Source: JAGAJR01 sp048463395
GTDB taxonomy: Bacteria > Pseudomonadota > Alphaproteobacteria > RF32 > CAG-239
Assembly: GCA_048463395.1 (NCBI GenBank)
Contig: DBFWPL010000002.1
Span: forward strand, 25,532 to 89,531
DNA: 64,000 nucleotides
Direction: 5' to 3'
Of this stretch, positions 1 through 8,576 are shown piece by piece; position 1 is the stretch's first letter, and every line of letters begins with the position of its first letter. Both the position numbers and the translations under genes were made by a program. The notes under the pieces are model-generated. The model had not been told where the DNA came from and searched no databases. It saw only the letters and a list, made by a program, of their open reading frames with translations.

Positions 1-1
1 T

Positions 2-373
2 AAAATGCTGAAGGCGATTAATGTTGATCGGACTTCCTGCTACATTACAAATGTTTTGCCTTGGCGTCCGCCCGGAAACAGAACGCCTACCGACGGGGAG
101 ATTGCCGTTTGTCTGCCGTTTTTGAAAAGGCAGATTGATTTAATTTCTCCGGATGCGATTGTCGTTTTGGGCGGTAGTGCCGCGAATGCCTTATTGGAAA
201 CAGAGGAACCGATTTCTCGTTTGCGGGGAAAATGGCTTGATTATAAGAAAAGCGACGGAAGTATTGTGCCGGTTTTGGCGACTTTCCATCCGGCGTATTT
301 GCTGCGAAATTCCGGACAGAAAGCAAAAGCTTGGACGGATTTGCTGCGTTTGTCAAAAAAAATTATACAATGA
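2..373 (+). CDS. Uracil-DNA glycosylase, family 4 type (5' truncated by window edge)
   Basis: Removes uracil from DNA in base-excision repair, in the cytoplasm. Only the C-terminal part is present; the frame is open to the left edge, so the true start lies outside the window and the internal ATG at 5 is not the start. Visible hallmarks are 'YITNVLPWRPPGNRTP' (the core segment of family 4/5 glycosylases), the hydrophobic strand ending 'VVLGGSAANALL', and the terminal 'HPAYLLR' active-site motif followed by 'WTDLLRL'. The Cys-x-x-Cys pair expected near the N-terminus for the 4Fe-4S cluster cannot be seen because it would be upstream. No terminator follows. Confidence 0.88.
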   Translation, partial: KMLKAINVDRTSCYITNVLPWRPPGNRTPTDGEIAVCLPFLKRQIDLISPDAIVVLGGSAANALLETEEPISRLRGKWLDYKKSDGSIVPVLATFHPAYLLRNSGQKAKAWTDLLRLSKKIIQ

Positions 374-469
374 TGTTATCTTTTTTTTCATAATTTATTG
401 GTAAATTAAAAGAAACTGAATTATTATTTAGAAAATTTCACAGGTTTAACTTTTTAAGGAATGTGTTTT

Positions 470-1249
470 ATGAGCAATAAAAAAATATTTACGGGTGTTG
501 CGGCAGCTTTGCTGGCCGGGGTCTGCCTTTCAGGGGCTCAGGCTCAAAACATCAACGATATTGCCGCTCCGGTTAAAAATAAGGTGGTTCCCGCCCATGC
601 AAAGGGAAAAGCCGATGCCGTTTTGTTTAAAATTCACGATATTTCGTCAGTCAAAAATACGGACGGAGATGTTGTTGCCTGTGAGTTTAAAGTTACTTTT
701 TATAACCGTTCGCCGAAAGATATCAGCGGTGCTACCGTTCTGCTCAACTGGAAAGACAAGGTTATTAACGGCGTGATTGACGAAGAGCTGAAACGCAGCG
801 ATGAAAAGAATAAAATGAACAATGACGGTCGTTATGTTCGTGCGACTTCCGCGACAGAAAAAGTTACTCCGATTGAAGTGAATGCTTCCGTCGATATGCC
901 GGCAATAAAAGCTTATAAACAGCTTACTTTGAGTTCAAGATTACAGTCTGACAGATGTTTCCTGCTTTTGGACAACACTGATTTTAAGGTCAGTTCTTGT
1001 TCGGCTGTTGACAATCAGTCTTCCATGTCTATGGCTGGTTACGGAAACAGTGACTGCGGAGGTTTGTTTAAGTTTGTATCTTCCAAGGAACCGGAGTATT
1101 ATAAAGAATTTAAGAAAATTTCTTATGATGAGGAAAAAGCGGCCAAAAGAAGTGCTCAGGAAAGAGATACCCAGGAAGTGAATAAAGCTTATGGCGAAGC
1201 AGTTGATTCTCTTAACTCGGCGTCAAGCATTTTGTCCCGTATCAAATAA
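470..1249 (+). CDS. Exported protein of unknown function
   Basis: Not recognised as a named family. A signal peptide is evident (Lys-rich start, hydrophobic stretch, 'AQA' cleavage-type site), so the mature ~235-aa protein should be periplasmic or outer-membrane associated. I choose ATG 470 rather than ATG 461 because the AAGGA at 456-460 abuts the first ATG and stands 9 nt from the second. The middle region has a paired pattern, Cys-x-F-x-V followed by V-x-L-x-W and later two Cys residues near 'SDRCFLLL' and 'VSSC', which recurs in the next gene product, so the two are probably diverged paralogues. The C-terminal ~60 residues are charged and probably helical. It is the first gene of a likely three-gene operon with the transglycosylase. 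Confidence 0.8.
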   Translation: MSNKKIFTGVAAALLAGVCLSGAQAQNINDIAAPVKNKVVPAHAKGKADAVLFKIHDISSVKNTDGDVVACEFKVTFYNRSPKDISGATVLLNWKDKVINGVIDEELKRSDEKNKMNNDGRYVRATSATEKVTPIEVNASVDMPAIKAYKQLTLSSRLQSDRCFLLLDNTDFKVSSCSAVDNQSSMSMAGYGNSDCGGLFKFVSSKEPEYYKEFKKISYDEEKAAKRSAQERDTQEVNKAYGEAVDSLNSASSILSRIK

Positions 1250-1266
1250 TATAAAAGAGGTGGAGA

Positions 1267-2013
1267 ATGAGGGCATTGATGAAAAAAGCAAACTGGATGA
1301 GTTTGGCCGCGGCTATGTTTCTTATTTGCGGTGTCAATGCTTCTGCCCAAATGTTCGGGGATGAGGCTTTTGATGAAGTTCCTGCTTCCGAGCCGGTAAA
1401 GCCGGAGAAAAAAGCTCCGGCGGTCAGTAACAGGGATATTCTTTCTAATCCGAGAGCCCGCCGTGCTCCGGCGAAAAAGTCAACGGCAAAATCTAATGTA
1501 ACCACCTATGCCGGAGAAAAAGTTACCACAGATGAAATTGTCGAAACAGAAAAGAGACTCTCTGAAAAAAAAGGCAAAAAACGTTATATTCCTCAGGTTA
1601 TGAGACCAACCTTGGATGGTTCCAAACGTGGCCGTACTTCTATGCGGCAGGTGGTTAAAGACGGGGAGCAAATGCCTGAAGATGATGCTCTCATCTTCCT
1701 TTATTACAGTGATTTTTCTTTGGAACAAACATTAAGCGGAACCATTATGTGCAATGTGCGATTCAACATTATGACGACTTTGGACCGCAAGCTTAATAAT
1801 TTAAGTGTTCGTTTGAAATGGCCGAAGCTTGAGACAACATTAAGTTTTGTCAGTGTTAATCCGAATGAGCAAACCTATTTGTCTTATACGCTTCTGGGGG
1901 AAGGCTGCTATACGATGGATAAGCTGCCGAACATCATTGTCAACAGGTGTCGTGTCAGAAATATGACACAGCAGGATTGTGCCGGCAGAATTCGGTGGTT
2001 GAAAAAACAATAG
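1267..2013 (+). CDS. Exported protein of unknown function, paralogue-like to preceding gene
   Basis: Not recognised. ATG 1267 has an AGAGG at 1256-1260 at suitable spacing; the gene starts 17 nt after the preceding stop, so they are co-transcribed. A signal peptide ending near 'ASAQ' is followed by a Pro/Lys/Ala-rich, probably disordered stretch (about residues 30-75), then a compact domain with 'CNVRF', 'VRLKW', 'GCYTM' and 'NRCRV'. The order and spacing of Cys, V-x-L-x-W and the final Cys pair mirror the upstream product, which suggests a shared immunoglobulin-like or beta-sandwich domain (inference). Position directly before a lytic transglycosylase hints at an envelope role but proves nothing. 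Confidence 0.8.
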   Translation: MRALMKKANWMSLAAAMFLICGVNASAQMFGDEAFDEVPASEPVKPEKKAPAVSNRDILSNPRARRAPAKKSTAKSNVTTYAGEKVTTDEIVETEKRLSEKKGKKRYIPQVMRPTLDGSKRGRTSMRQVVKDGEQMPEDDALIFLYYSDFSLEQTLSGTIMCNVRFNIMTTLDRKLNNLSVRLKWPKLETTLSFVSVNPNEQTYLSYTLLGEGCYTMDKLPNIIVNRCRVRNMTQQDCAGRIRWLKKQ

Positions 2014-2023
2014 CAGAAAAAGC

Positions 2024-3772
2024 GTGGAGAAGTTGGTTAGAAAAGCTGCGGTTTGGTTATGTTGTTTGGGGTGTTGGTGCATGATACCCTTTGGGAATGT
2101 GTCCGCCCGTCCGATTATTGATAATAACTGCTATAATCAAATTCTTTCTTATTTATATGTTTCCCGAGATGATGTAACAACTTACAAGAAAATTTTCAAA
2201 GCTCTGGAGAAAGAGGATTTTCGCACGGTTGACAATTTGATTGAAGACTTGGACAGCGATATTCTCATGGGGCATGTTTTGGCCGAAAAATATCTTTCTA
2301 AAACCTACAAAAGTAAATATGTGGAATTGCAAATATGGCTGGAGAAGTATGGAGATTTGCCTCAGGCTGACAAAATTTACCGCTTGGCCGTAAGAAAAGG
2401 TAGAGAAGAAGGGTTAAAAGTTCCGGTCAGAGAAGACAAGCCGAGGGTGTTTTCTCCATACAGCTGGTTTAATAACCGGTATGAAAATCTGGCTCCTGCA
2501 GACAGGGCTTTTATTCGTAAAAAAATTGCCGAGTTCAGAAAAAACGTCAACAAGGGGAAAACTCGGGCAGCCAGAGCAATTTTGGAGAATAAAAGATTTC
2601 GGATGACTATTCCAAACAAAGAATATGATGCGATGTCGGCAACACTGGCGACAGTTTATTTTCTGGATAATGAAGATGCTTTGGCGTTACGATGGTCGGA
2701 GAAGGCCGCCCGCCGCAGTCATGATGCGACGGCTTATTGGTTTGGCGGTTTGGCAGCATGGCGAATGAAAAATTATAAATTGGCATCCGATTACTTTGGC
2801 AAACTGGGGAAACTTACCGATAATGACGAGTGGTTGGTTTCCGCCGGAGCTTATTGGGGATACCGAGCTCAATTGAGACGGAAGAACAAGGTGGAAGCGG
2901 AAAAACTTTTGCGGCAAGCCTCAAGATATAAGCGGACGTTTTATGGTATTTTGGCCAATTATAAGTTAGGTAATCCTATGGATTATAACTGGTCGGGAGC
3001 CTCTTATCTGAATGATTTCAGCAACTATGAATATATTAACGAACTGGTTTCGTCTCCGGCTATCCGTCGGGCGATCATTCTGGTTCATGCCAAGCGGAAA
3101 GATTTGGCAGAAAAAGAGCTTCGGGCTGATTTGACGAATATGAGCGATAAGCAGAAAGAGGCGGCGATGTATATTGCCGATCAATATAAAATGCACGCAT
3201 TGGGAATTTTAATTTCAAATCAACTTAAAAAGGACGATCAATCAATTTTTTATGACCATTTAGCTTATCCGGCTCCGAATTGGAAACCTAAAAGCGGTTG
3301 GAAACTCGACAGGGCATTGGTTTTGGCTTTGGTTCGGCAGGAATCGGGATTTATGCCGAATGCGGGCAGCGGTGCCGGAGCCAAGGGGTTAATGCAGCTG
3401 ATGCCAAACACGGCCTTTCATATTACCAAAGACCGGAGTTTGAAAAAAGATCATACACCGCTTTTGAATGCGGAATATAATCTGGAGACCGGTCAGAAAT
3501 ATGTCAATTATCTTTTGGAGAAACCGTTTATCAACGGAAATCTGTTTTTTCTGACAACGGCTTACAACGCCGGTCCGGGAAATTTGCTTAAGTGGCAGAA
3601 AAAGATGAAGTACGGTAATGACCCTCTGATGTTTATTGAGACGCTTCCGGCCAGAGAAACCCGAATTTATATTGAACGGGTTATGGCCAATTTTTGGGTT
3701 TACAGTGCCAAATTTGACAAGGAACACAAAAGTTTGAAAGAGCTTTCTGACGGTAAGTGGCCGACATTGTAG
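2024..3772 (+). CDS. Soluble lytic murein transglycosylase (Slt70-like)
   Basis: Cleaves the MurNAc-GlcNAc bond of peptidoglycan in the periplasm, forming 1,6-anhydro-MurNAc ends. An N-terminal signal sequence (Leu/Cys/Trp-rich, to about residue 28) precedes a long helical superhelix (about 35-415) and a C-terminal SLT domain: 'ALVRQESGF' with catalytic Glu at about residue 440, 'GAKGLMQLMP', and 'TAYNAGPGN' near 535. The length (~582 aa) fits Slt70-like enzymes. The start is uncertain: GTG 2024 begins 10 nt after the preceding stop; TTG 2033 has GGAGAAG just upstream; ATG 2081 would remove most of the signal peptide and is unlikely. Likely operonic with the two exported proteins. Confidence 0.9.
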   Translation: MEKLVRKAAVWLCCLGCWCMIPFGNVSARPIIDNNCYNQILSYLYVSRDDVTTYKKIFKALEKEDFRTVDNLIEDLDSDILMGHVLAEKYLSKTYKSKYVELQIWLEKYGDLPQADKIYRLAVRKGREEGLKVPVREDKPRVFSPYSWFNNRYENLAPADRAFIRKKIAEFRKNVNKGKTRAARAILENKRFRMTIPNKEYDAMSATLATVYFLDNEDALALRWSEKAARRSHDATAYWFGGLAAWRMKNYKLASDYFGKLGKLTDNDEWLVSAGAYWGYRAQLRRKNKVEAEKLLRQASRYKRTFYGILANYKLGNPMDYNWSGASYLNDFSNYEYINELVSSPAIRRAIILVHAKRKDLAEKELRADLTNMSDKQKEAAMYIADQYKMHALGILISNQLKKDDQSIFYDHLAYPAPNWKPKSGWKLDRALVLALVRQESGFMPNAGSGAGAKGLMQLMPNTAFHITKDRSLKKDHTPLLNAEYNLETGQKYVNYLLEKPFINGNLFFLTTAYNAGPGNLLKWQKKMKYGNDPLMFIETLPARETRIYIERVMANFWVYSAKFDKEHKSLKELSDGKWPTL

Positions 3773-4136
3773 TCTTAATTTTCCTACCCCTAATAAGAGT
3801 TGTTTTTCGTCTAAAAATGTGCTAATATAATATTAGATAAAATATTATTAGAGGACATTTTGCTTATGGGGTTTTGCCTTTTTGGGTTTTCCCGTGGATA
3901 TCTAATAATCTTTTTAATCGGACTTAACGGTTGTTGAGTTTTTGTTTGAGGATTTGGGACTGTTGTTTGATTGGATGAGTTTTGATGTTTAGGTCTTTTA
4001 CTTTGCGGTTTAGGACTTTTACGACGAGACATTTCTGATTTTGACGGACCTGAGACTTTGGACTTTAAGAAGTTTGACGACTGTCGGACTGATGTACAAA
4101 AAAAAGAATGTTGGACTAAAAAATAATATATTAAAC
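3773..4136. other. Gene-free, C-poor intergenic region
   Basis: About 360 bases without a convincing gene. The + strand is conspicuously poor in C and rich in T and G, with recurring GGACTTT/GACTTTG-like words between roughly 3990 and 4080. A 73-codon reading frame on the - strand (3811-4032) encodes only Lys/Pro/Gln/Ser/Asn-rich low-complexity sequence without a ribosome binding site, as expected from the base skew, so I do not call it. The region may contain the promoter of the 4137 gene, but no clear -35/-10 pair was identified. Confidence 0.4.
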
Positions 4137-4394
4137 ATGGGAACTTTCGTTTTCGTATGCGTAGTCATCTTTATCGGATGGCTCGTGTTAAAAGTATTAG
4201 GTGGATTATGTGAGGTGATCGGCGTACTCTTTGCCCTTTGCGAACTGGCTTTGGGCGGAGCTATCATCGGTGCCGGTCTCTTCTTCCTTTTTTCAGGATT
4301 TTCAATGAGTGCTGCCACTGTAGGTGCTGTCATTGGAGCTGTCATCGGTGCAATTTGCACTTTGATGGATCTGAAAAAAAGAATTTTCAACTGA
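4137..4394 (+). CDS. Small hydrophobic membrane protein of unknown function
   Basis: Not recognised. An 85-aa product starting at ATG 4137 with nearly continuous hydrophobic sequence: about three membrane segments, the last two Gly/Ala-rich ('GGAIIGAGLFF', 'GAVIGAVIGA'), ending in a basic tail. I prefer this start over the in-frame upstream ATG at 4041 because the extra 32 residues come from the skewed intergenic DNA. No Shine-Dalgarno sequence is visible. Codons end in C more often (ATC, CTC, TTC, GTC) than in neighbours, a foreign-looking trait shared with other leaderless-looking genes in this window. A terminator follows closely. Confidence 0.6.
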   Translation: MGTFVFVCVVIFIGWLVLKVLGGLCEVIGVLFALCELALGGAIIGAGLFFLFSGFSMSAATVGAVIGAVIGAICTLMDLKKRIFN

Positions 4395-4414
4395 TCCTAC
4401 CCAGAAAACTTTTT

Positions 4415-4442
4415 AGACTGCCTCTCGGGGCGGTCTTTTTCT
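4415..4442 (+). terminator. Rho-independent terminator
   Basis: Stem AGACTGCC/GGCGGTCT (one G-T pair) with a short loop, followed by a T-run. It lies 20 nt after the stop of the small membrane protein gene ending at 4394. Confidence 0.8.
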
Positions 4443-4513
4443 TTGAGGAATTGAAAACTCTGAAAACAGGCATATATCTTGAGTGATATAAGTTGTTTTT
4501 AGGAGTTTGGACA

Positions 4514-4846
4514 ATGGAATTATATTTATTCTTAGCCATGTTTTTGGTGTATGTGGTTACGGCTTTTCTGGTTAAAAAGAACGTTTTGTATAAAATTTGG
4601 ACGTTGGCTTTTATTGCAACCTTTATCATTACGGCTGTTTCAATCGCTTTTTTACGGGTAAACAATCAGGATGTGATGATGTCTGCCAATGAACTCAATT
4701 GGTATTATCTGTTGTATTTGTTCGGATCAATGTCGGTTGTTTTGGGAATTATCAATGTATGGATGTATCGTCGTCCTATTTTCAGAGTTTTGTTTGAAAA
4801 TAACGATGATGAAGACGATGAGGATGATGAGATCAAAAAAATCTAA
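4514..4846 (+). CDS. Three-TM membrane protein with acidic tail, unknown function
   Basis: Not recognised. ATG 4514 is chosen because AGGAG at 4501-4505 sits 8 nt upstream; the in-frame ATG at 4493 precedes that site. The 110-aa product has hydrophobic segments at about 3-22, 29-47 and 66-86, then a cytoplasm-type tail ending in a cluster of Asp/Glu (about 97-107) and 'IKKI'. Its stop overlaps by 4 nt the stop of the convergent gene at 4843. Could be a small inner-membrane accessory protein; no functional evidence. Confidence 0.7.
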   Translation: MELYLFLAMFLVYVVTAFLVKKNVLYKIWTLAFIATFIITAVSIAFLRVNNQDVMMSANELNWYYLLYLFGSMSVVLGIINVWMYRRPIFRVLFENNDDEDDEDDEIKKI

Positions 4847-5523
4847 CGGTTTTTGATGTAAATAATCTTGGGTTTGTTGTTAATTTGAACCTGATAAAGA
4901 TTTTTTTTGAACAGCGAGAATTTTTTTGCAGCATTTAAAAAGCGGCAGGTCAGTGCGGGATTAGGGGTTATAATCTGCAAGGTATCGGCAGCTTTTTGCT
5001 GTTTGGTATCCGGGAGTTTTTTCAAAAAGGTTTGGAAATCCGTTTCGTCTTTCCAGTTCTCGGCTCCGGTTATATTTCTTTTAAGGTCGATGATTTTTCC
5101 GTCCCATGGTTTCGGGTGGTTTTGTTCAAATTCTTGGGCAGTAGCTCCGAGAAGAAACAATAAATTTTCTTCAGCTTCCTGCTGGTTATCTGCGGCGTGG
5201 ATGAGGTGTCCGCCGCCGGTCCATTGGCGATATTGGTATTTGCTGGAGATGATATTGCCGTTCAAATTGTTTTTAACGGCGGGGTGCAGGTCGTGTACAA
5301 CAACAAGAAGAAAGGCATCTGTTCCGCATTCTTGTTGTTTTTTGCAGTTTTTAGGAAGTTTTTTTCCGTAAAAACGGGTCAGGTTGTCAGCAAAAAGGTC
5401 TTTGGACCAAGTGATATTGTAAACCTGACGGATTTCGTAGTTTTGGGCAATGTCGTTAAGGATTTCTTGTTCCTTGTTGCGGGCATTGTTCCAGATAATA
5501 AATAAGTTCAGTTCTTTTTTCAT
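4843..5523 (-). CDS. Conserved protein of unknown function, resembling a family in polysaccharide loci
   Basis: A 226-aa product starting at the ATG complementary to 5521-5523 ('MKKELNLFIIWNN'); the longer frame upstream is non-coding-looking. Distinctive segments are 'FIIWNNAR.KE.EIL.DI', 'ITWSKDLFADNLTRFYGKKLP', 'ECGTDAFLLVVV', and 'YRQWTGGGHLIHAA'. I recall similar segments in proteins of unassigned activity encoded in capsule and lipopolysaccharide loci, but cannot verify this without a search. The order is compatible with an alpha/beta nucleotide-binding enzyme. It is soluble, with no signal peptide. It is divergently oriented from the FAD oxidoreductase gene. Confidence 0.7.
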   Translation of the reverse strand: MKKELNLFIIWNNARNKEQEILNDIAQNYEIRQVYNITWSKDLFADNLTRFYGKKLPKNCKKQQECGTDAFLLVVVHDLHPAVKNNLNGNIISSKYQYRQWTGGGHLIHAADNQQEAEENLLFLLGATAQEFEQNHPKPWDGKIIDLKRNITGAENWKDETDFQTFLKKLPDTKQQKAADTLQIITPNPALTCRFLNAAKKFSLFKKNLYQVQINNKPKIIYIKNR

Positions 5524-5602
5524 GGGGCTATCATATAAATTTTCGTGGCTTTTATCAAGAATAATGTTAAGTTTGTAAAAAATATAACCACGGATTGAAC
5601 AG

Positions 5603-7207
5603 ATGATAAGAGTAAACGGAATTAAGGCAGATTTAGATGCCGATATGGCAGCGTTAAAAGAAATTGTTTCCATGAAAACGGGATTGGCTCCGGAGTATAT
5701 TCTGGATATAAAAGTTGCAAAACGTTCCATTGACGCCAGAAACAAAACCAACGTGCATTTTGTGTATTCTCTGGATATGACGGTAGACGGGGATGAGGAC
5801 TATATCTCTGCCATCTTGGCATGGAAAGATGTGGAGCTGATTAAAAATACCGGAGATTTGGTGATTTCGAAACCTCTTAAACCGGTTAAGCTTCGGCCGG
5901 TCATTGCCGGAACGGGGCCGGCGGGAATGCTTGCCGGATTGGCTTTGGCGGAAGCCGGTTTAAATCCGATTTTATTAGAGCGGGGAAAAGAGGTTTCGGA
6001 GCGGAGAAAAGACGTCGAAATGTTTTGGGTGACGGGTAACTTGAAACCGGAGTCAAACGTGCAATTCGGAGAAGGCGGAGCCGGAACTTTCTCTGACGGA
6101 AAGTTAATGACGGGCGTTAAAAAAGACCGATATATGAAGAAAGTTTTGCAAGAATTTGCGGAAGCGGGAGCTCCCGAGGAAATTCTTTATCTGGCTAAGC
6201 CTCATATCGGAACAGACAATTTGACAGCGATGGTAAAAAATATCCGGCGGAAAATTATTTCCCTGGGCGGGGAATATCGTTTTGGGCATAAACTTGACGG
6301 TTTGGTTGTGGAAAATGACAGATTAAAGGCGGTTAAAGTCAGCGTTATCGACGGAGAGAGTTATGAGTTGCCGTGCGAAAGGCTGATTTTGGCAGTGGGG
6401 CACAGTGCCAGAGACACGTTTGAGATGTTGTATTCCGCCGGTGTTAAAATCGAACAAAAGCCGTTTTCGGTCGGAGCCAGAATAGAACACCGCCAATATA
6501 TGATAGACGAATCACAATACGGTCGTTTTGCCGGTCATCCCAAGCTCGGAGCGGCGGATTATAAGCTGGCGGTGCATTTGCCGAACGGGCGTTCCGCTTA
6601 CACTTTTTGTATGTGTCCGGGCGGGCAGGTGATTGCCGCAGCCTCTGAAGAAGGCGGTGTGGTTACCAACGGAATGAGCGAGTTTGCCAGAAAGAAAGTC
6701 AATGCCAATTCGGCTTTGCTGGTTGGGATAACACCGGAGGATTTTGGCTCAAAGCACCCTTTGGCGGGAATGTATTTTCAGCGTAAAATAGAAGAAACGG
6801 CTTTTCGTGTCGGCGGCGGAAATTATCATGCTCCGGCTCAGTTGGCGGGAGATTTTCTTAAAAATAAGGAATCGGAAGATTGGAAAAATGTGGAGCCGTC
6901 TTATAATCCGAGGGTTCAGTTTACCAATTTGGCTTATGTTTTACCGGAATATGTGGTTGATACCATGCGGGTTGCTCTTGTGGAGATGGACAGGAAACTT
7001 CGGGGATTTGCCTCGTATGACGCAGTTTTAACCGGACCGGAAACCAGAAGTTCTTCTCCGGTCAGAATTGTTCGGGATGATACCTTGCAAAGCAATATCA
7101 AGGGATTGTATCCATGCGGGGAAGGGGCCGGATATGCCGGCGGAATTTCCAGTGCGGCAATCGACGGTTTGAAGGCGGCCTTACAAGTAGTGGAAAGCTT
7201 GGTTTAA
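5603..7207 (+). CDS. FAD-dependent oxidoreductase (uncharacterised NAD(P)/FAD dehydrogenase family)
   Basis: A 534-aa cytoplasmic flavoprotein. Residues 1-90 form the N-terminal domain typical of this family; the FAD-binding Rossmann motif is the variant 'VIAGTGPAGMLAGLALAEAG' at about 98-117, followed by 'LLERGKEV'. Further family signs are 'NVQFGEGGAGTFSDGKL', a second nucleotide-related segment 'LILAVGHSARDTFEML', and the C-terminal 'LYPCGEGAGYAGGISSAAIDGLKAA'. Length and motif order match the large uncharacterised FAD-dependent dehydrogenases related to the HI0933/BaiN group. Substrate unknown. It starts 79 nt from the divergent gene. Confidence 0.85.
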   Translation: MIRVNGIKADLDADMAALKEIVSMKTGLAPEYILDIKVAKRSIDARNKTNVHFVYSLDMTVDGDEDYISAILAWKDVELIKNTGDLVISKPLKPVKLRPVIAGTGPAGMLAGLALAEAGLNPILLERGKEVSERRKDVEMFWVTGNLKPESNVQFGEGGAGTFSDGKLMTGVKKDRYMKKVLQEFAEAGAPEEILYLAKPHIGTDNLTAMVKNIRRKIISLGGEYRFGHKLDGLVVENDRLKAVKVSVIDGESYELPCERLILAVGHSARDTFEMLYSAGVKIEQKPFSVGARIEHRQYMIDESQYGRFAGHPKLGAADYKLAVHLPNGRSAYTFCMCPGGQVIAAASEEGGVVTNGMSEFARKKVNANSALLVGITPEDFGSKHPLAGMYFQRKIEETAFRVGGGNYHAPAQLAGDFLKNKESEDWKNVEPSYNPRVQFTNLAYVLPEYVVDTMRVALVEMDRKLRGFASYDAVLTGPETRSSSPVRIVRDDTLQSNIKGLYPCGEGAGYAGGISSAAIDGLKAALQVVESLV

Positions 7208-7274
7208 TTGTTTGCATAAAATTATCAGCTTGGTAATATGATTACAGAAAAATAACGGAAAATAGGGACTGATG

Positions 7275-8576
7275 ATGAAAGTTGCAATTATTGGGACGGG
7301 ATATGTCGGACTTCCGACGGGTGTCGGGCTGGCAGAACTCGGAAACAAAGTTGTCTGTGTTGATAAAATCGCCGAGAAGATAGATTCCTTAAACAGCGGA
7401 AAAATCACAATTTATGAAGACGGAATGGAAGAACTTTTTCAGAAGAATCTGAAAAAAGGCAGTATTTCGTTTACAACGGATATGGAAACTGCCGTTAAAG
7501 ATGCTGATTTGGTCATGATTGCGGTGGGGACGCCTCCGCATCCGGAAACCAAAGAAGCCGATTTGCGGTATATTTATGCGGCGGCTGAAGAGTTGGCTCA
7601 ATATTTGACAGGATATACCGTTGTTGCGACAAAATCGACAGTTCCGGTCGGAACCGGAGACGAGGTGGAAGCCATTATCAAGAGAGTTAATCCGAATGCC
7701 AATTGTGATGTCGTGTCTTTGCCGGAGTTTTTGCGGGAAGGTTTTGCCATTCATGATTTTTTCAATCCGGACAGAATAGTTATCGGTGCCAACACGGCGA
7801 AAGCTCAGGAACTCCTTTTGAGTTTGTACAAACCGTTTAAGGGAAAAACAGAGTTTTTGCTGGTCAATCGTAAATCTTCGGAAACAATCAAATATGCCTC
7901 CAATGCCTTTTTGGCGATGAAGATTCATTATATTAACGAAATGGCGAATTTTTGTGAAAAAGCGGGTGCCGATATTAATGAAGTGGCGAAAGGTATGGGG
8001 TTAGATACGCGTATCGGCAAGAAGTTTTTGAATGCGGGGCCGGGGTATGGCGGTTCATGTTTCCCGAAAGATACCAACGCTATGGCTCAGATGGGCAAGA
8101 AATACGGTGCTCGTCTTAACCTGATTGAAACGACCATTGCCAAAAACGATGAACGCAAGGTTGAAATGGGACAGCGGGTTATTGACGCTGTTAAAGACTA
8201 TAAAGACGGGAAAATCGCCGTTTTGGGGCTGGCGTTCAAAGGCGGTACGGATGACTGCCGCGAATCTCCGGCAATGGAGATTTTGAACGAGATTTTGCGT
8301 CATTCTTCCAATGTCGCGGTTTATGATCCGAAAGCCATGGAAAATGCCCGTAAGCTTATCGGCGACAAGGTTGTTTATGCCGCAGATGCTTATGAAGCCT
8401 GCAAGTCTGCGGATATTTTGGTTATTCTGACCGAGTGGGAAGAGTTCAAGCAGCTTGATTTGGTTAAGCTTAAGCAGATTATGCGGCATGCCAGAATTAT
8501 GGATATGCGGAATATGCTTAGTCCGAAAGATGTGCGGAACAATGGTTTTGTATACAGCTGTATAGGGATGAAATAA
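7275..8576 (+). CDS. ugd: UDP-glucose 6-dehydrogenase
   Basis: Oxidises UDP-glucose to UDP-glucuronate with two NAD+ in the cytoplasm. The N-terminal NAD-binding motif 'IIGTGYVGLPTG' begins around residue 6, the substrate-binding region contains 'KSTVPVGTG' and 'LPEFLREG', and the catalytic cysteine is in 'GPGYGGSCFPKD' (about residue 262). ATG 7275 is preferred over the tandem ATG 7272 because GGGA at 7265-7268 is then 6 nt away. The stop is immediately followed by the galE start, so the two nucleotide-sugar genes form an operon. UDP-glucuronate feeds surface polysaccharide. Confidence 0.95.
   Translation: MKVAIIGTGYVGLPTGVGLAELGNKVVCVDKIAEKIDSLNSGKITIYEDGMEELFQKNLKKGSISFTTDMETAVKDADLVMIAVGTPPHPETKEADLRYIYAAAEELAQYLTGYTVVATKSTVPVGTGDEVEAIIKRVNPNANCDVVSLPEFLREGFAIHDFFNPDRIVIGANTAKAQELLLSLYKPFKGKTEFLLVNRKSSETIKYASNAFLAMKIHYINEMANFCEKAGADINEVAKGMGLDTRIGKKFLNAGPGYGGSCFPKDTNAMAQMGKKYGARLNLIETTIAKNDERKVEMGQRVIDAVKDYKDGKIAVLGLAFKGGTDDCRESPAMEILNEILRHSSNVAVYDPKAMENARKLIGDKVVYAADAYEACKSADILVILTEWEEFKQLDLVKLKQIMRHARIMDMRNMLSPKDVRNNGFVYSCIGMK

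Noticed and set aside
3811..4032. 73-codon Lys/Pro/Gln-rich frame on the - strand
   Set aside because: Low-complexity composition explained by strand base skew, no ribosome site, no recognisable domain.
4041..4136. Upstream in-frame start for the 4137 membrane protein
   Set aside because: The added 32 residues come from T/G-skewed DNA, are not hydrophobic or conserved-looking, and no ribosome site precedes ATG 4041.
5524..5751. N-terminal extension of the 4843-5523 protein
   Set aside because: The extra 76 codons overlap the start of the divergent FAD oxidoreductase gene and look random; the family-like sequence begins at 5523.
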